Made by a program: the position numbers and the translations under genes
Notes under the pieces: generated by a model
Seen by the model: only the letters and a program-made list of their open reading frames with translations
Database searches by the model: none
Told to the model about the DNA's origin: nothing
Assembly: GCA_964593555.1 (NCBI GenBank)
Contig: CAZQIC010000095.1
Span: 1-19,037, forward strand
DNA length: 19,037 nt
DNA from: CAZQIC01 sp964593555
Lineage (GTDB): Bacteria > Bacteroidota > Bacteroidia > JAFLBG01
Reading direction: 5' to 3'
In this document: positions 1 to 7,272 of the stretch, piece by piece
Layout: each line of letters starts with the position of its first letter
How positions within the stretch are numbered: the first letter of the stretch is position 1

Positions 1-12
1 GATACGATTTTA

Positions 13-231
13 TTAGATTGTTTTTAACATTCTATTTTTAGAACTCCCCTTAAGATCCAGAATAATTAAATTAGGGCAAGGCTTTTCGGAATTTTCCAGC
101 GACATCATATAGTCAATAGCATCCTCGCCGTCAAAAACAAAATGAAAACCATCATCAAGTTTATTTTCCTGAAATGCGAAGGAAATAAAATTCCTGTCAT
201 CCGGATCGTCCTCTGCTATTAAAACTCTCAT
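13..231 (-). pseudogene. Truncated response-regulator receiver domain
   Basis: The 72-residue product begins like a stand-alone CheY-type receiver of the RcpA-like group: the acidic pair EDD at residues 7-9, then the strand LIILDL with the phospho-acceptor Asp near residue 59. In this family that Asp is followed by a loop of the type N-x-P-x-x-x-G and then the Thr and Lys switch residues. Here the loop reads KGSSKNR and the frame hits two consecutive TAA stops shortly after LKTI. The product therefore lacks the second half of the fold (the T/S and K residues and the alpha4-beta5-alpha5 face) and cannot fold as a normal receiver. The text KNRMLKTI still resembles the usual KNG-x-x-LK-x-I, suggesting a recent small deletion plus a nonsense change. 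Only 12 bases lie beyond it in the window, so I cannot see whether the rest continues out of frame. It could also be a sequencing error. Confidence 0.6.
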
Positions 232-339
232 TTGATATTTATTGACTTCTTAAAATAAACTCTAATCTACTCCAAAAGTAATGTTTTATCAATACTTCAA
301 CAAGTCTTAATATACAGGAGAAACAGATTGAGGTTTTAC

Positions 340-1941
340 TTAAAAAGAGGGCTCTTTAATCTCTTCTGAAACAGGTTCCTTAAAATACACAAGTGCCTTA
401 TTTGCAGGTCCGTTCAAAACCTTTCCTTTGTAAGAAAACCGACTTCCATGGCATGGGCAATCCCAGCTTTTTTCGTCGTTATTCCATTTAATTATGCATC
501 CCAAATGTGTACACTCGGCAGATACGTAATGTATATAATTATCTTCGCTTCTGTAAGCTCCGTATCTTTTTTCCTTCTTTCTTATGATCCTGCCTTCGTT
601 AACAGGAATTTCATTCGGTGCTATTTCGTCCTTGCTGCCTGGTTTTGTTTTAAGATAATTTACAGCACCACCGACAACTTCTTTCAAGAAAACATTCCCT
701 GACGAAAACAGCTTAAACCTGGATGGGTCATAAATTTTTTCCAATTTATTTTCCTTTCCGTTTATCAGATCAGTTATAAGCATCCCAGCAATTGTCGCGT
801 GAGTAAGGCCGTTCCCAGAATCACCGGTTGCAATAAATATATTTTTTTCATCGAATGGATTTCTTCCGATATAAGCAAGTGAATCCATAGGCTCTAGTAC
901 TTGTCCTGACCATTTATAAACTACTTCTTCCATAATAGGAAAAAATGTTCTTGCCCAATCCTCCAGCGCTTTGTATCGTTCCTCTTCCGGCTTGTTTTCA
1001 GCATCAGCCAAGCCCGTTGGATGATCTTCCCCTCCTATTATTAGTAAATCATGACTATCATTGTATTTTTGAATACGTGCGTAATGATACGGAGGCATAG
1101 AAGAATTAGCAGAGAAGTCTCCGGTATCCCACCATAATGCACGAGGAAGAAAACCCTTCTTTATTTTCGCACCAATTACATACGTTCGATATGCATATTG
1201 CTTTAAATGCATAGAGAACATATTGTTCACTGGGCTGTTTGTTGCCACGACAACATTCTCCGCATGTATCTTATACCCACCAGATACTTCTACTCCATCA
1301 CTATTAATTTCCTTTGCTTGTGTACGTGTATAAATCTCGCCTCCTTTTTCAACAATTATTTCACTTAAGGCTTTTAAATATTTTAAAGGATGGAACTGAG
1401 CCTGCTTATTAAATTTTAGCGCTTTATTTAGCTGAGCAATTCCTGGCACAAATGCGACCTTCTCCACAGATAAATCAGTATGCAGTATAGCCTCGTATTC
1501 ATTTTCTAATGAATCAATTTTATCTGTTGGATGTAAAAAAAGGTAACCATTCAATCGCTCAAAATCACACTCAATACTTTCTTCATTAACAGTTTTTTCT
1601 ATAAAGTCGATGGCTTTTGAATGACTTTCAGCGATGATTTTTGCATTTTCTTTTCCATGAACTCTTTCAAGTTCATAATAACGATCGTCCAGTGCTGTAA
1701 CCAAGTGTGCAGTTGTACGGCTGGTTTCACCACTGCCAATAAAACCATCTTCGATTAAAACAACTTTTTTTCCCGATAAAACAAGGCAATAAGCAATTGT
1801 GATTCCGGCAATGCCGCCTCCAACAATTACTACATCAGTTTTTTTATCACTTGTAAGTTCTTCAAATTTAATTGGTGCGACTGAATCTATCCAGAATGGT
1901 ACGTGCGTTCCCGAAGTTCTGTTTCCTTGTGAATTATCCAT
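340..1941 (-). CDS. FAD-dependent oxidoreductase fused to a C-terminal Rieske [2Fe-2S] domain
   Basis: The 533-residue protein has two parts. Residues about 35-400 are a DAO-family (glycine/D-amino-acid oxidase-like) FAD domain: the dinucleotide-binding motif GGGIAG is at 41-46 and the ribose-binding acidic residue closes the second strand at about 64. Near residue 375 the text ATGDSGNGLTH matches the second FAD-contact segment of the family. The last 80 residues are a Rieske domain: C477-x-H479 and C495-x-x-H498 are cluster ligands, and C482 and C497 are placed like the disulfide pair of bc1-type Rieske proteins. There is no signal peptide or membrane segment, so it should be cytoplasmic. 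The architecture is that of Bacillus YhfW-like proteins, whose substrate is not established as far as I know. Its start lies 19 bases after the stop of a DUF4142 gene, so the two are probably co-transcribed. The substrate cannot be named from sequence. Confidence 0.93.
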   Translation of the reverse strand: MDNSQGNRTSGTHVPFWIDSVAPIKFEELTSDKKTDVVIVGGGIAGITIAYCLVLSGKKVVLIEDGFIGSGETSRTTAHLVTALDDRYYELERVHGKENAKIIAESHSKAIDFIEKTVNEESIECDFERLNGYLFLHPTDKIDSLENEYEAILHTDLSVEKVAFVPGIAQLNKALKFNKQAQFHPLKYLKALSEIIVEKGGEIYTRTQAKEINSDGVEVSGGYKIHAENVVVATNSPVNNMFSMHLKQYAYRTYVIGAKIKKGFLPRALWWDTGDFSANSSMPPYHYARIQKYNDSHDLLIIGGEDHPTGLADAENKPEEERYKALEDWARTFFPIMEEVVYKWSGQVLEPMDSLAYIGRNPFDEKNIFIATGDSGNGLTHATIAGMLITDLINGKENKLEKIYDPSRFKLFSSGNVFLKEVVGGAVNYLKTKPGSKDEIAPNEIPVNEGRIIRKKEKRYGAYRSEDNYIHYVSAECTHLGCIIKWNNDEKSWDCPCHGSRFSYKGKVLNGPANKALVYFKEPVSEEIKEPSF

Positions 1942-1960
1942 GAGAATTATATTAGTTTAG

Positions 1961-2470
1961 CTATAGAGCCTTGCACGTTTCTTTCCACATATGTAAATGA
2001 TGCTTTAATGTTGGAAGTTTCCCTGAAGCCCAGGCTTTAAGTTCAGGATCTTTGCCCTTCTTTGATTCCTTTTTAAAAAGGCAAACAGCTTTCTTATGAT
2101 CCTTCACCATACACTTTGCATATTTTTTATCAAATTCTTTTCCTTTCAGCTTTGATAGTTTATCATAACGTTCCTGCTTTTTAGCATCAACGCCAGAAGG
2201 AAGTTCAATACTTTTTTTTGCTGCAAGGGCCTTCAATTCTCCATTTGCCTTACCATGATCAGTTATCATTGTTTTTCCGTGGCCCTTCACTTCAGCATTC
2301 ATTGCATTTGTTTGTGCGAGTTCACCTAATTTAACTTCCATTAATCCATCCTCCGCAGCAGTTTTTGCAAACTTTATATCCTTTGTAATTTTCTTCTGAT
2401 CTGTACCTTGTCCATTTATCAAACCAGCCTGAATGGTTAATATCAGAAGTATTATATATTTTACGTTCAT
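1961..2470 (-). CDS. DUF4142 (ferritin-like) exported protein
   Basis: The product has a basic tip, a hydrophobic stretch YIILLILTIQAGLI and a polar NGQG segment that looks like a type I signal peptide. A mostly helical DUF4142 body follows, with family hallmarks: FAKTAAEDGLMEVKLGELA, then an H-G-K-x-M-x-x-D-H-x-K-A segment, and a C-terminal helix rich in His (LPTLKHHLHMWKE). DUF4142 proteins are predicted four-helix, ferritin-like periplasmic proteins of unknown biochemical role that are widespread in Bacteroidota and Proteobacteria. I chose the ATG at 2470, giving 169 residues; an in-frame TTG at 2485 would add MKKYS and cannot be excluded. The gene leads the FAD-Rieske gene by 19 bases, suggesting a shared transcript. 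A second, more divergent relative lies at 18392-18931. No TGGCA box was found upstream. Confidence 0.88.
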   Translation of the reverse strand: MNVKYIILLILTIQAGLINGQGTDQKKITKDIKFAKTAAEDGLMEVKLGELAQTNAMNAEVKGHGKTMITDHGKANGELKALAAKKSIELPSGVDAKKQERYDKLSKLKGKEFDKKYAKCMVKDHKKAVCLFKKESKKGKDPELKAWASGKLPTLKHHLHMWKETCKAL

Positions 2471-2535
2471 ACTATATTTTTTCAAAATATTATTAAATTA
2501 TTAATGATTATAAAAATGTTATGTTCCGATCTGTG

Positions 2536-3058
2536 TCACAACAAATGGCTGTTAATTTTATTAATGACTTCTCTTCCTTCCGAAGCCCGGTGCAGCATTT
2601 CGGCTATCTTGAAATATCCAATCGTATTGGCTACTTCAAATAAGGAGCTACACGCGGCAATATTATAAGACCTGTGTTTCAATGCAGAACCCTTAATATC
2701 CTTTTTACTGCGGCCCTCACACGACACGGTTATTTTCGTCTCCATGCTATTGCGCATATATAGGATAATATTTCTTCCATGCATTCTCAGGTCTCCTTAT
2801 TTGCTGAAGAGGCTCTATAAATACATCCTTCCAGTCCTCATTATCATAATATGCCGGCATTGCAACTGTGGTACTTACTTCCTGGCAATGATTTTCCATA
2901 TTCCGGATCTTATTTAACCCTTCTTCAAAAAGATCCTTCAGCGTTTTACTCAATATCCACTCTTGGTTATCAATAATTCTGTCTTTCATTCTCATTGTAC
3001 TTTGAGAAGTCCATCGCCCATTTTCTGCAGAGCGGAAAGTGTTATCTGTTTTTAGCAT
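2536..3058 (-). pseudogene. Frameshifted DUF892 (YciF-like) ferritin-like gene
   Basis: Two overlapping frames together resemble one DUF892 protein. The upstream frame (2747-3058) gives LKDLFEEGLNKIRNMENHCQ, matching the family start in which a helix D-L-F-x-x-x-L-x-D-I-Y-x-A-E precedes a Leu-Pro-rich turn, then EDWKDVFIEPLQQIRRPEN, the second helix. This frame stops after YPIYAQ. The following family segments appear in a second frame (2536-2784): SMETKITVSCEG, then KHRSYNIAACSSLFEVANTIG, which matches the HYEIA-x-Y-G-x-L-x-x-x-A-x-x-L-G helix. Between them, the third frame reads CMEEILSYI around 2765-2785, the expected end of helix 2. At least one and perhaps two indels therefore lie near 2755-2795. 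The C-terminal half is also shorter than usual. It follows the disordered-protein gene by 39 bases. Family members are ferritin-like stress proteins of unknown activity. Alignment is from memory, so the exact breakpoints are approximate. Confidence 0.6.
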
Positions 3059-3097
3059 AGTACTTTGTTTTGAAATTAATTCTATCTATTTATATTA

Positions 3098-3898
3098 TTA
3101 TTTTGCTTTTCTTTTTGATGCTGCGCGTGTGCCCGATGTTTTTCTTTTTTCTGATGAAGGCTTAGACAGTTGTTTAGCAGAACCTTCGGCGGTGCGGGAT
3201 TTTGACCCTGTTGTTGCAGATGCTCTAGCTTTTTTATCGGCTGTTCTCTTTGCCGGAACTGATTCTCTACGATCGGAATCATTTGATCTGTTTGAATAGC
3301 GGTCTTCCTTGTCAGTTGATCCTGAACGCCTGGTATCGGAACGATCATTTCTCCTCACGTCTGAAGAACCACTTCTTCTTTCTGAGTCAGATTCATTACT
3401 CCAATTATAATTCCCTTCAGAAAATCTTCCGTATGATGAATCTTCTCTCCTGCCGCTTCGCGCAACTTCACGAACTTCATCCCTACCCATTGGCGAATAC
3501 CTATTTTCGTTCGACCTGCCATGATTTTCGTTTGCATAATCACTTTGACGTTCTCTTCCGTGTGAGCGATCATCATGTCTCTCAAAATCCCTATCATCAC
3601 TGTAACGTGATTCATTATTATTGTAACGCTCATCATTCCGTCCATTGTCATTACCGCGATTCGACGTCCGATCATCACCACGATAGCGATCCTCAATATA
3701 ATTACCCTCATTATCTCTGCGGTCTTCTCTGGAACGTTCATAATCTTCCTCGTCATTATACCGCTCATTATATCCGCGATCCGAAACTTGTCCGTTGTTG
3801 TAACGCTGATCTTCATTTCTTCTGCCTTCAGAATGTTGACGATCACTTGACGTTCTTGAGCTAGACGCTCTTTTTTCTGTATTTTTTCGGGATTTCAT
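3098..3898 (-). CDS. Disordered Arg/Asp/Asn/Ser/Tyr-rich protein with degenerate KGG-like motif and basic tail
   Basis: The ATG at 3898 gives 266 residues; a TTG nine bases upstream is a less likely start. The composition is extreme. The first two thirds are built from short R, D, N, E, Y and S words (RGYNERYNDEEDYERSREDR, for example), with almost no hydrophobic residues. The last 50 residues are Lys/Ala/Ser/Arg-rich, resembling a histone H1-like DNA-binding tail (KRTADKKARASATTGSKSRT). In the middle, residues about 137-151, the text MGRDEVREVARSGRR resembles the M-D-x-x-x-x-R-E-I-A-S-x-G-G-x motif of KGG/stress-induced acidophilic repeat proteins, with the Gly pair degraded. It is probably an intrinsically disordered stress or nucleoid-associated protein; both parts of that statement are inference. 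A sigma-54-like box sits about 35-50 bases upstream. The DUF892 pseudogene follows in the same direction. Confidence 0.8.
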   Translation of the reverse strand: MKSRKNTEKRASSSRTSSDRQHSEGRRNEDQRYNNGQVSDRGYNERYNDEEDYERSREDRRDNEGNYIEDRYRGDDRTSNRGNDNGRNDERYNNNESRYSDDRDFERHDDRSHGRERQSDYANENHGRSNENRYSPMGRDEVREVARSGRREDSSYGRFSEGNYNWSNESDSERRSGSSDVRRNDRSDTRRSGSTDKEDRYSNRSNDSDRRESVPAKRTADKKARASATTGSKSRTAEGSAKQLSKPSSEKRKTSGTRAASKRKAK

Positions 3899-3934
3899 TT
3901 TGCTCAAATTTATTAAGTAGTTAATCTGAGTTAT

Positions 3935-3950
3935 TCAAAATATGTGCCAA
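3935..3950 (-). promoter_or_regulatory. Sigma-54-like promoter of the disordered-protein gene
   Basis: On the minus strand the site reads TTGGCAC-A-TATT-TTGA. GG and the -12 element are separated by exactly ten bases, as required for sigma-54, but the -12 dinucleotide is GA rather than GC. A start of transcription near 3924 would leave a leader of about 26 bases before the ATG at 3898. Confidence 0.5.
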
Positions 3951-4100
3951 CTGGTATTGGGCAAAATCACTGACTTTTTCTAAGGAGTCGGCTATCTTTT
4001 GAGTATTTATTTCTACTTTGGTGAGGAAAATATTTCATGCTGAAAACTCGCAATGTTCAAGGGCAAATGCCATCAGTCCTGGCGGGGAGAGTAATTCTAT

Positions 4101-4403
4101 TTAATTAAATTTTAAAAAACTTCTAAAGTCCATTGCCTTTTTCAGTACAACACTATTAAGCCAGGTTTTTAACATACGCTGAGAAAATGTTTTCAGGAAA
4201 AAAGTATTGCCGAGATTTTTCATAAAATCAAGTTTATAAATTTTGTCAACTGCAAGAGAGATAAGCCTAACCACGGCAACGGCCCTAACACCTTCTTTAA
4301 TATTAAGTGCTATTGCCATTTTATGAAAATGCAGCTGAGTTTTTAATTCCTCTTTTGCTTTAAGGAACGACTCATAGTCTTTTATCTGAGTTTCATCTTT
4401 CAT
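4101..4403 (-). CDS. Unknown 100-residue protein, translationally coupled to the holin-like gene
   Basis: The ATG at 4403 gives 100 residues; a TTG two codons earlier is possible. The start lies inside the end of the preceding gene (its stop is at 4393-4395), an overlap of 11 bases that suggests translational coupling. I do not recognise the family. The first 30 residues are charged and helical (MKDETQIKDYESFLKAKEEL), residues about 33-55 are a moderately hydrophobic helix with VRAVAVVRLISLAV, and the C-terminal part is basic and amphipathic (LKTFSQRMLKTWLN). This suggests a peripheral membrane partner of the YtxH and holin-like proteins encoded just upstream. Genes of similar size often follow ytxH and holin-X-like genes in Bacteroidota, so the association is probably functional. 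No catalytic motif is visible. Confidence 0.72.
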   Translation of the reverse strand: MKDETQIKDYESFLKAKEELKTQLHFHKMAIALNIKEGVRAVAVVRLISLAVDKIYKLDFMKNLGNTFFLKTFSQRMLKTWLNSVVLKKAMDFRSFLKFN

Positions 4404-4761
4404 CTTCAAATGCTTTTCTAATCAGGATATTCAAAAATATTTTCTTTATCTGCCTTTTAAAAGCGTAAAAAATAATAGCAAATAATAAAAGGGAACCCGC
4501 AACAAATAAAAACCCCAGGTAAATGTGTCCTGTGTATTCACCTATCGCATAAGCCCCTCCAAGTAAAAGAAAAATAAAACAAAACAAAATAAAAATACAA
4601 ATAAAAAGAGAGCTGATTAAAGAAGAACCTATCAGGGTCAGCCGTTCAACCAGTTCAAATTTGTACAACTTTAATTTCGTTGTTACATATTGCTCTACAT
4701 GCTGAACCGCTGACTCCCAATAGTTTAAATTCCTTTCTTCTTTTATTCCATTTTCTTCCAT
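4393..4761 (-). CDS. Holin-X-like (DUF1469/phage holin superfamily) membrane protein
   Basis: The 122-residue protein has a charged, helical amino-terminal segment (residues 1-40, with EQYVTTKLKLYKFELVERL), then two membrane helices at about 43-68 (strongly hydrophobic, Phe/Ile-rich) and 80-101, and a basic tail. This is the layout of the actinobacterial holin-X/DUF1469 family, which in most bacteria is chromosomal, not phage-borne, and has no proven lytic role. The VxEx(x)L-rich first helix just before the first membrane helix is typical. It lies 49 bases downstream of the YtxH gene and overlaps the next gene, consistent with one membrane-associated stress operon. There are no phage genes around it, so I would not read it as a lysis protein. 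Confidence 0.85.
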   Translation of the reverse strand: MEENGIKEERNLNYWESAVQHVEQYVTTKLKLYKFELVERLTLIGSSLISSLFICIFILFCFIFLLLGGAYAIGEYTGHIYLGFLFVAGSLLLFAIIFYAFKRQIKKIFLNILIRKAFEDER

Positions 4762-4810
4762 TACAACGACAATATTAGTTTACCGAATATCATAACATCC
4801 GGTTATTCAA

Positions 4811-5032
4811 TTAAACTTTTGCCGCTTCGTCTTTTACTCTCTTAATTGCACCATTCGTAACATGTTTCCCTTGATTTAAAAGATCATCAATGCTGTCCTT
4901 CGCATCATCCAGCTTATCTTTTAATGCTTCACGGGTTTCTTTTCCACTTGCAGGTGCAAATAATAATGCAGCTACTGCTCCTAACGCTGCACCTGATAGT
5001 GCTGCGATCAAAATTTTTGATGTGTTGCTCAT
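4811..5032 (-). CDS. YtxH-domain protein
   Basis: The 73-residue product has a short polar tip, one glycine/alanine-rich membrane helix (residues 7-26, ILIAALSGAALGAVAALLFA), then the diagnostic P-x-S-G-K-E-T-R-E sequence and an amphipathic charged helix (LKDKLDDAKDSIDDLL). This matches the YtxH family of small single-pass proteins; Bacillus ytxH belongs to the general stress regulon. The biochemical role is not established. It sits 52 bases after the 50-residue membrane peptide gene and 49 bases before the holin-like gene, all on the same strand. No separate TGGCA box is visible in front of it, so it is probably read from the promoter upstream of the lipocalin gene. Confidence 0.92.
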   Translation of the reverse strand: MSNTSKILIAALSGAALGAVAALLFAPASGKETREALKDKLDDAKDSIDDLLNQGKHVTNGAIKRVKDEAAKV

Positions 5033-5084
5033 AACGTTTTGTTTTAGTAATTGATTGTTAATTATTAATTATTGGTACTCATTT

Positions 5085-5237
5085 TTATACTTCTCTGCCT
5101 TTTATTAATCTTAAAATAACTGCAACCAGCGCTATTACCAGCAGTACGTGAATAAAACCGCTTAAACTATAAGCGAAAACTCCTATTGCCCACCCTATTA
5201 TTAGGATAATAGCAATTGCATAAAGTAATTGATTCAT
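5085..5237 (-). CDS. Lmo0937-type 50-residue membrane peptide
   Basis: A short ORF starting at ATG 5237 and ending with TAA at 5085 encodes 50 residues. The text runs MNQLLYAIAIILIIGWAIGV, then FAYSLSGFIHVLLVIALVAV and ILRLIKGREV. It has two membrane helices separated by the small loop YSLSG-FIH, with a W-x-x-G motif in the first. This matches the Lmo0937/DUF5670 family of tiny membrane proteins common in Bacteroidota and Firmicutes stress clusters; function unknown. Its start lies 28 bases after the stop of the lipocalin-like gene and its end is 52 bases before ytxH, so it fits the same operon. Confidence 0.87.
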   Translation of the reverse strand: MNQLLYAIAIILIIGWAIGVFAYSLSGFIHVLLVIALVAVILRLIKGREV

Positions 5238-5265
5238 ATTTTAGTTTTATTGGTTTATATATATT

Positions 5266-5691
5266 TTATTTCTCTCTAAGTTGAAGTTCAAGGTCCTTAC
5301 CAACTTCCTGCAACCATAATTCTTTTTCCTTTAGTCGAAGAATTTTATATTCGGCGTCCTGCGAATCATCAGAATAATTGATCAGGATATTTTCTTTATC
5401 ATTTGTGAAATTCCAGGTGCCATTGGTTTTATCAACGTAGGTAGCACCAAACACCGTATAGTTTGCGTTTAACTCGGCAGTTCCATCACTCGCCAGGTAT
5501 AGCTCATACTGATCATAATCATTTGTAACATCTACGTTATCCGCGTATGCCTTTTCAACGATCCATGTATTTGAGATCCTTTTCTCTTTGGAAACAAAAC
5601 TTATTAAAGGACCATCTTCATATTTTTGACAACCTGCGAAAACCGCAACCACCAACAATATTATTCCTGATTTTATATAATTTGTTTTCAT
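5266..5691 (-). CDS. Lipocalin-like lipoprotein
   Basis: The 141-residue product begins with a lipoprotein signal peptide: basic MKTNYIKSG, a hydrophobic run, and the lipobox VFAGC with the lipidated Cys at 21. The rest is beta-rich, with a lipocalin-like pattern: NTWIVEKAY opens the barrel, L-Y-L-A-S-D-G-T-A forms a hairpin, and G-T-W-N-F and L-W-L-Q-E strands follow. This resembles the lipocalin-like DUF4923/DUF5004-type lipoproteins frequent in Bacteroidota; ligand unknown. It is the first gene of a likely five-gene minus-strand operon (this gene, the 50-residue peptide, YtxH, the holin-like protein and the coupled unknown gene) and has a TTGGCATA box immediately upstream. Confidence 0.82.
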   Translation of the reverse strand: MKTNYIKSGIILLVVAVFAGCQKYEDGPLISFVSKEKRISNTWIVEKAYADNVDVTNDYDQYELYLASDGTAELNANYTVFGATYVDKTNGTWNFTNDKENILINYSDDSQDAEYKILRLKEKELWLQEVGKDLELQLREK

Positions 5692-5706
5692 AATAAACTA
5701 TATAAT

Positions 5707-5722
5707 ACCAAGGATATGCCAA
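5707..5722 (-). promoter_or_regulatory. TTGGCATA box upstream of the lipocalin-led operon
   Basis: The minus strand reads TTGGCATA-TCC-TTGGTA. The -24 half matches sigma-54 well but the GG-N10 position holds GT rather than GC, and a TTG appears one base early. A second TGGCAT lies ten bases further upstream. A start of transcription from this box would fall only about five bases before the ATG; from the upstream box, about fifteen. Confidence 0.35.
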
Positions 5723-5854
5723 TATATGCCATGCAAGCACAGTACACTGATAATCAGGCGCTTTATAAATTGACAGTAGAAATTTTGTTATTAAACTCTG
5801 GAAGAGTTGAGAATTATATTACCCAAATGTGTGCAAAAGCCGAAACAAATTATA

Positions 5855-7252
5855 TTACAATTCTATTCCCAACGCATTCATTTTATTGTAAAGCGTTTTC
5901 CTATCCACATTTAGAATCTCAGCAGTTTTACTCTTATTGTAATTGGTTTTTATAAGTGCGTTGAGTATAGCCTTTTTCTCCGCTCTTTCGCTTGCTGTTT
6001 TAAGATCTACAATATCATCCGCATTTACTCCGTTCAAATCCTGCTGGGTGATCTGTGGATGAAGTATTTCCAATGGCAGTTCACTTGTTTTGATCATGTT
6101 ATCAGTGCTAAACAAGGCTGCACGCTTGATAACATTCTTAAGTTCTCTTAAATTGCCCGGCCAATAATAATTCTGGAACTTTCCGGCAACCTCTTCGGTA
6201 AAACCTGTAATTGATTTATTTAATTCTTCGTTTGCCATTTTTAAAAAATGTTTGGCATAAACTATTATATCTTCTTTTTTCTCCCTTAGCGCAGGAAGTT
6301 TTATTGAAAATTCATTGAGACGGTGGAAAATATCTCCTCTGAAAGAACCTTCTTCAACAGCTATTCGCAAATTTTCGTTTGTAGCAACAATAATACGGAT
6401 ATCAACTTCAATGTCTTTTACATCTCCCAACATTCTTACTTTTCTCTCTTGCAGGGCCCTTAATAATTTTATTTGATTTTCATATGAAAGATTTCCAATC
6501 TCATCCAAAAATAAAGTTCCGCCATTCGCCAGTTCAAAATGCCCCTTTTTATCATTTAATGCACCGGTGAACGCACCCTTTTTGTGACCAAACAATTCAC
6601 TTCCCGCTAACTCGGGAGGTAACGAACCGCAATCAACCGCAACAAATGGTTTATTTTTTCTTGCACTCAATTCATGTATCGTATTAGCTACAACTTCCTT
6701 TCCTGTTCCGCTTTCACCTAATAACAATACTGTCATATCGGTTGGCGCCACCAACTCAATAAGTTTCTGAATTTGTTTTGATTGCTGACTTTCACCAGCA
6801 ATGTATTTATATCTTGCTGGCCGTACCACCGTTTTTTGCAACGTATCAGAATCATCTTCTTCCGATACAGGCGTACCGTACTTATTATCTTCACTTTTTT
6901 GCAATGCCGCCCTGATATTCATCAAAATTTCCTCCGGATGAATCGGCTTCGAAACATATTCAAATGCACCCAACTGAATTGCCTTCACAGCAGTTTTAAC
7001 ATCCGAATAAGCAGTAATTAAAATAACCTGGACAAAAGGTTTTGTTGCCTTTATCTCTTTAATCATTTCATAACCGTCTTTATCGGGCAAACGAAAATCA
7101 CACAGCACAAGATCAAATTTCGAATTTTTTAATGCCTGCAACCCAGAAGCTCCTGTAAAAGCGGTTTCAACATTATATCCGTTCTTAGTGAGAAATCTTT
7201 TTAGCAAATGACAAATGTCAACATCGTCATCAATACATAGTATGTTAGGCAT
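5855..7252 (-). CDS. NtrC-type sigma-54 response regulator (receiver, AAA+, Fis-type HTH)
   Basis: The 465-residue protein has all three parts of an NtrC-family activator. The receiver occupies residues 1-118, with acidic residues D8-D10, phospho-acceptor D52, T80 and K102. The AAA+ domain spans about 148-385: Walker A GESGTGKE at 179-186, the sigma-54-contacting GAFTGA loop intact at 226-231, Walker B LFLDE at 247-251, and the arginine-containing ending WPGNLREL. The C-terminal Fis-type helix-turn-helix (about 422-465) ends NKSKTAEILNVDRKTLYNKM. It should hexamerise on phosphorylation and open sigma-54 promoters from upstream sites. It follows a small response regulator by 20 bases and lies opposite two histidine kinases. 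Several sigma-54-like boxes around nearby stress genes make it their prime candidate activator; that link is inferred. Confidence 0.97.
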   Translation of the reverse strand: MPNILCIDDDVDICHLLKRFLTKNGYNVETAFTGASGLQALKNSKFDLVLCDFRLPDKDGYEMIKEIKATKPFVQVILITAYSDVKTAVKAIQLGAFEYVSKPIHPEEILMNIRAALQKSEDNKYGTPVSEEDDSDTLQKTVVRPARYKYIAGESQQSKQIQKLIELVAPTDMTVLLLGESGTGKEVVANTIHELSARKNKPFVAVDCGSLPPELAGSELFGHKKGAFTGALNDKKGHFELANGGTLFLDEIGNLSYENQIKLLRALQERKVRMLGDVKDIEVDIRIIVATNENLRIAVEEGSFRGDIFHRLNEFSIKLPALREKKEDIIVYAKHFLKMANEELNKSITGFTEEVAGKFQNYYWPGNLRELKNVIKRAALFSTDNMIKTSELPLEILHPQITQQDLNGVNADDIVDLKTASERAEKKAILNALIKTNYNKSKTAEILNVDRKTLYNKMNALGIEL

Positions 7253-7272
7253 AGTGTAAGTCTGGATATATC

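Noticed and set aside
448..702. Plus-strand frame of 84 codons inside the FAD-Rieske gene
   Set aside because: Antisense to the conserved Rieske-coding region, with no family resemblance.
2747..2784. Programmed ribosomal frameshift in the DUF892 gene
   Set aside because: I found no slippery heptamer or downstream structure, and more than one frame change seems needed, so decay or sequencing error is simpler.
3250..3864. Long plus-strand frame rich in His, Tyr and Cys
   Set aside because: It is the antisense shadow of the repetitive Arg/Asp/Asn codons of the disordered-protein gene; its composition is explained by that.
4393..4761. Prophage remnant suggested by the holin-like gene
   Set aside because: No other phage genes are present, and this family is usually chromosomal and linked to ytxH.
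5716..5955. Plus-strand frame overlapping the end of the NtrC gene
   Set aside because: Half of it is antisense to the HTH-coding region; no recognisable protein features.
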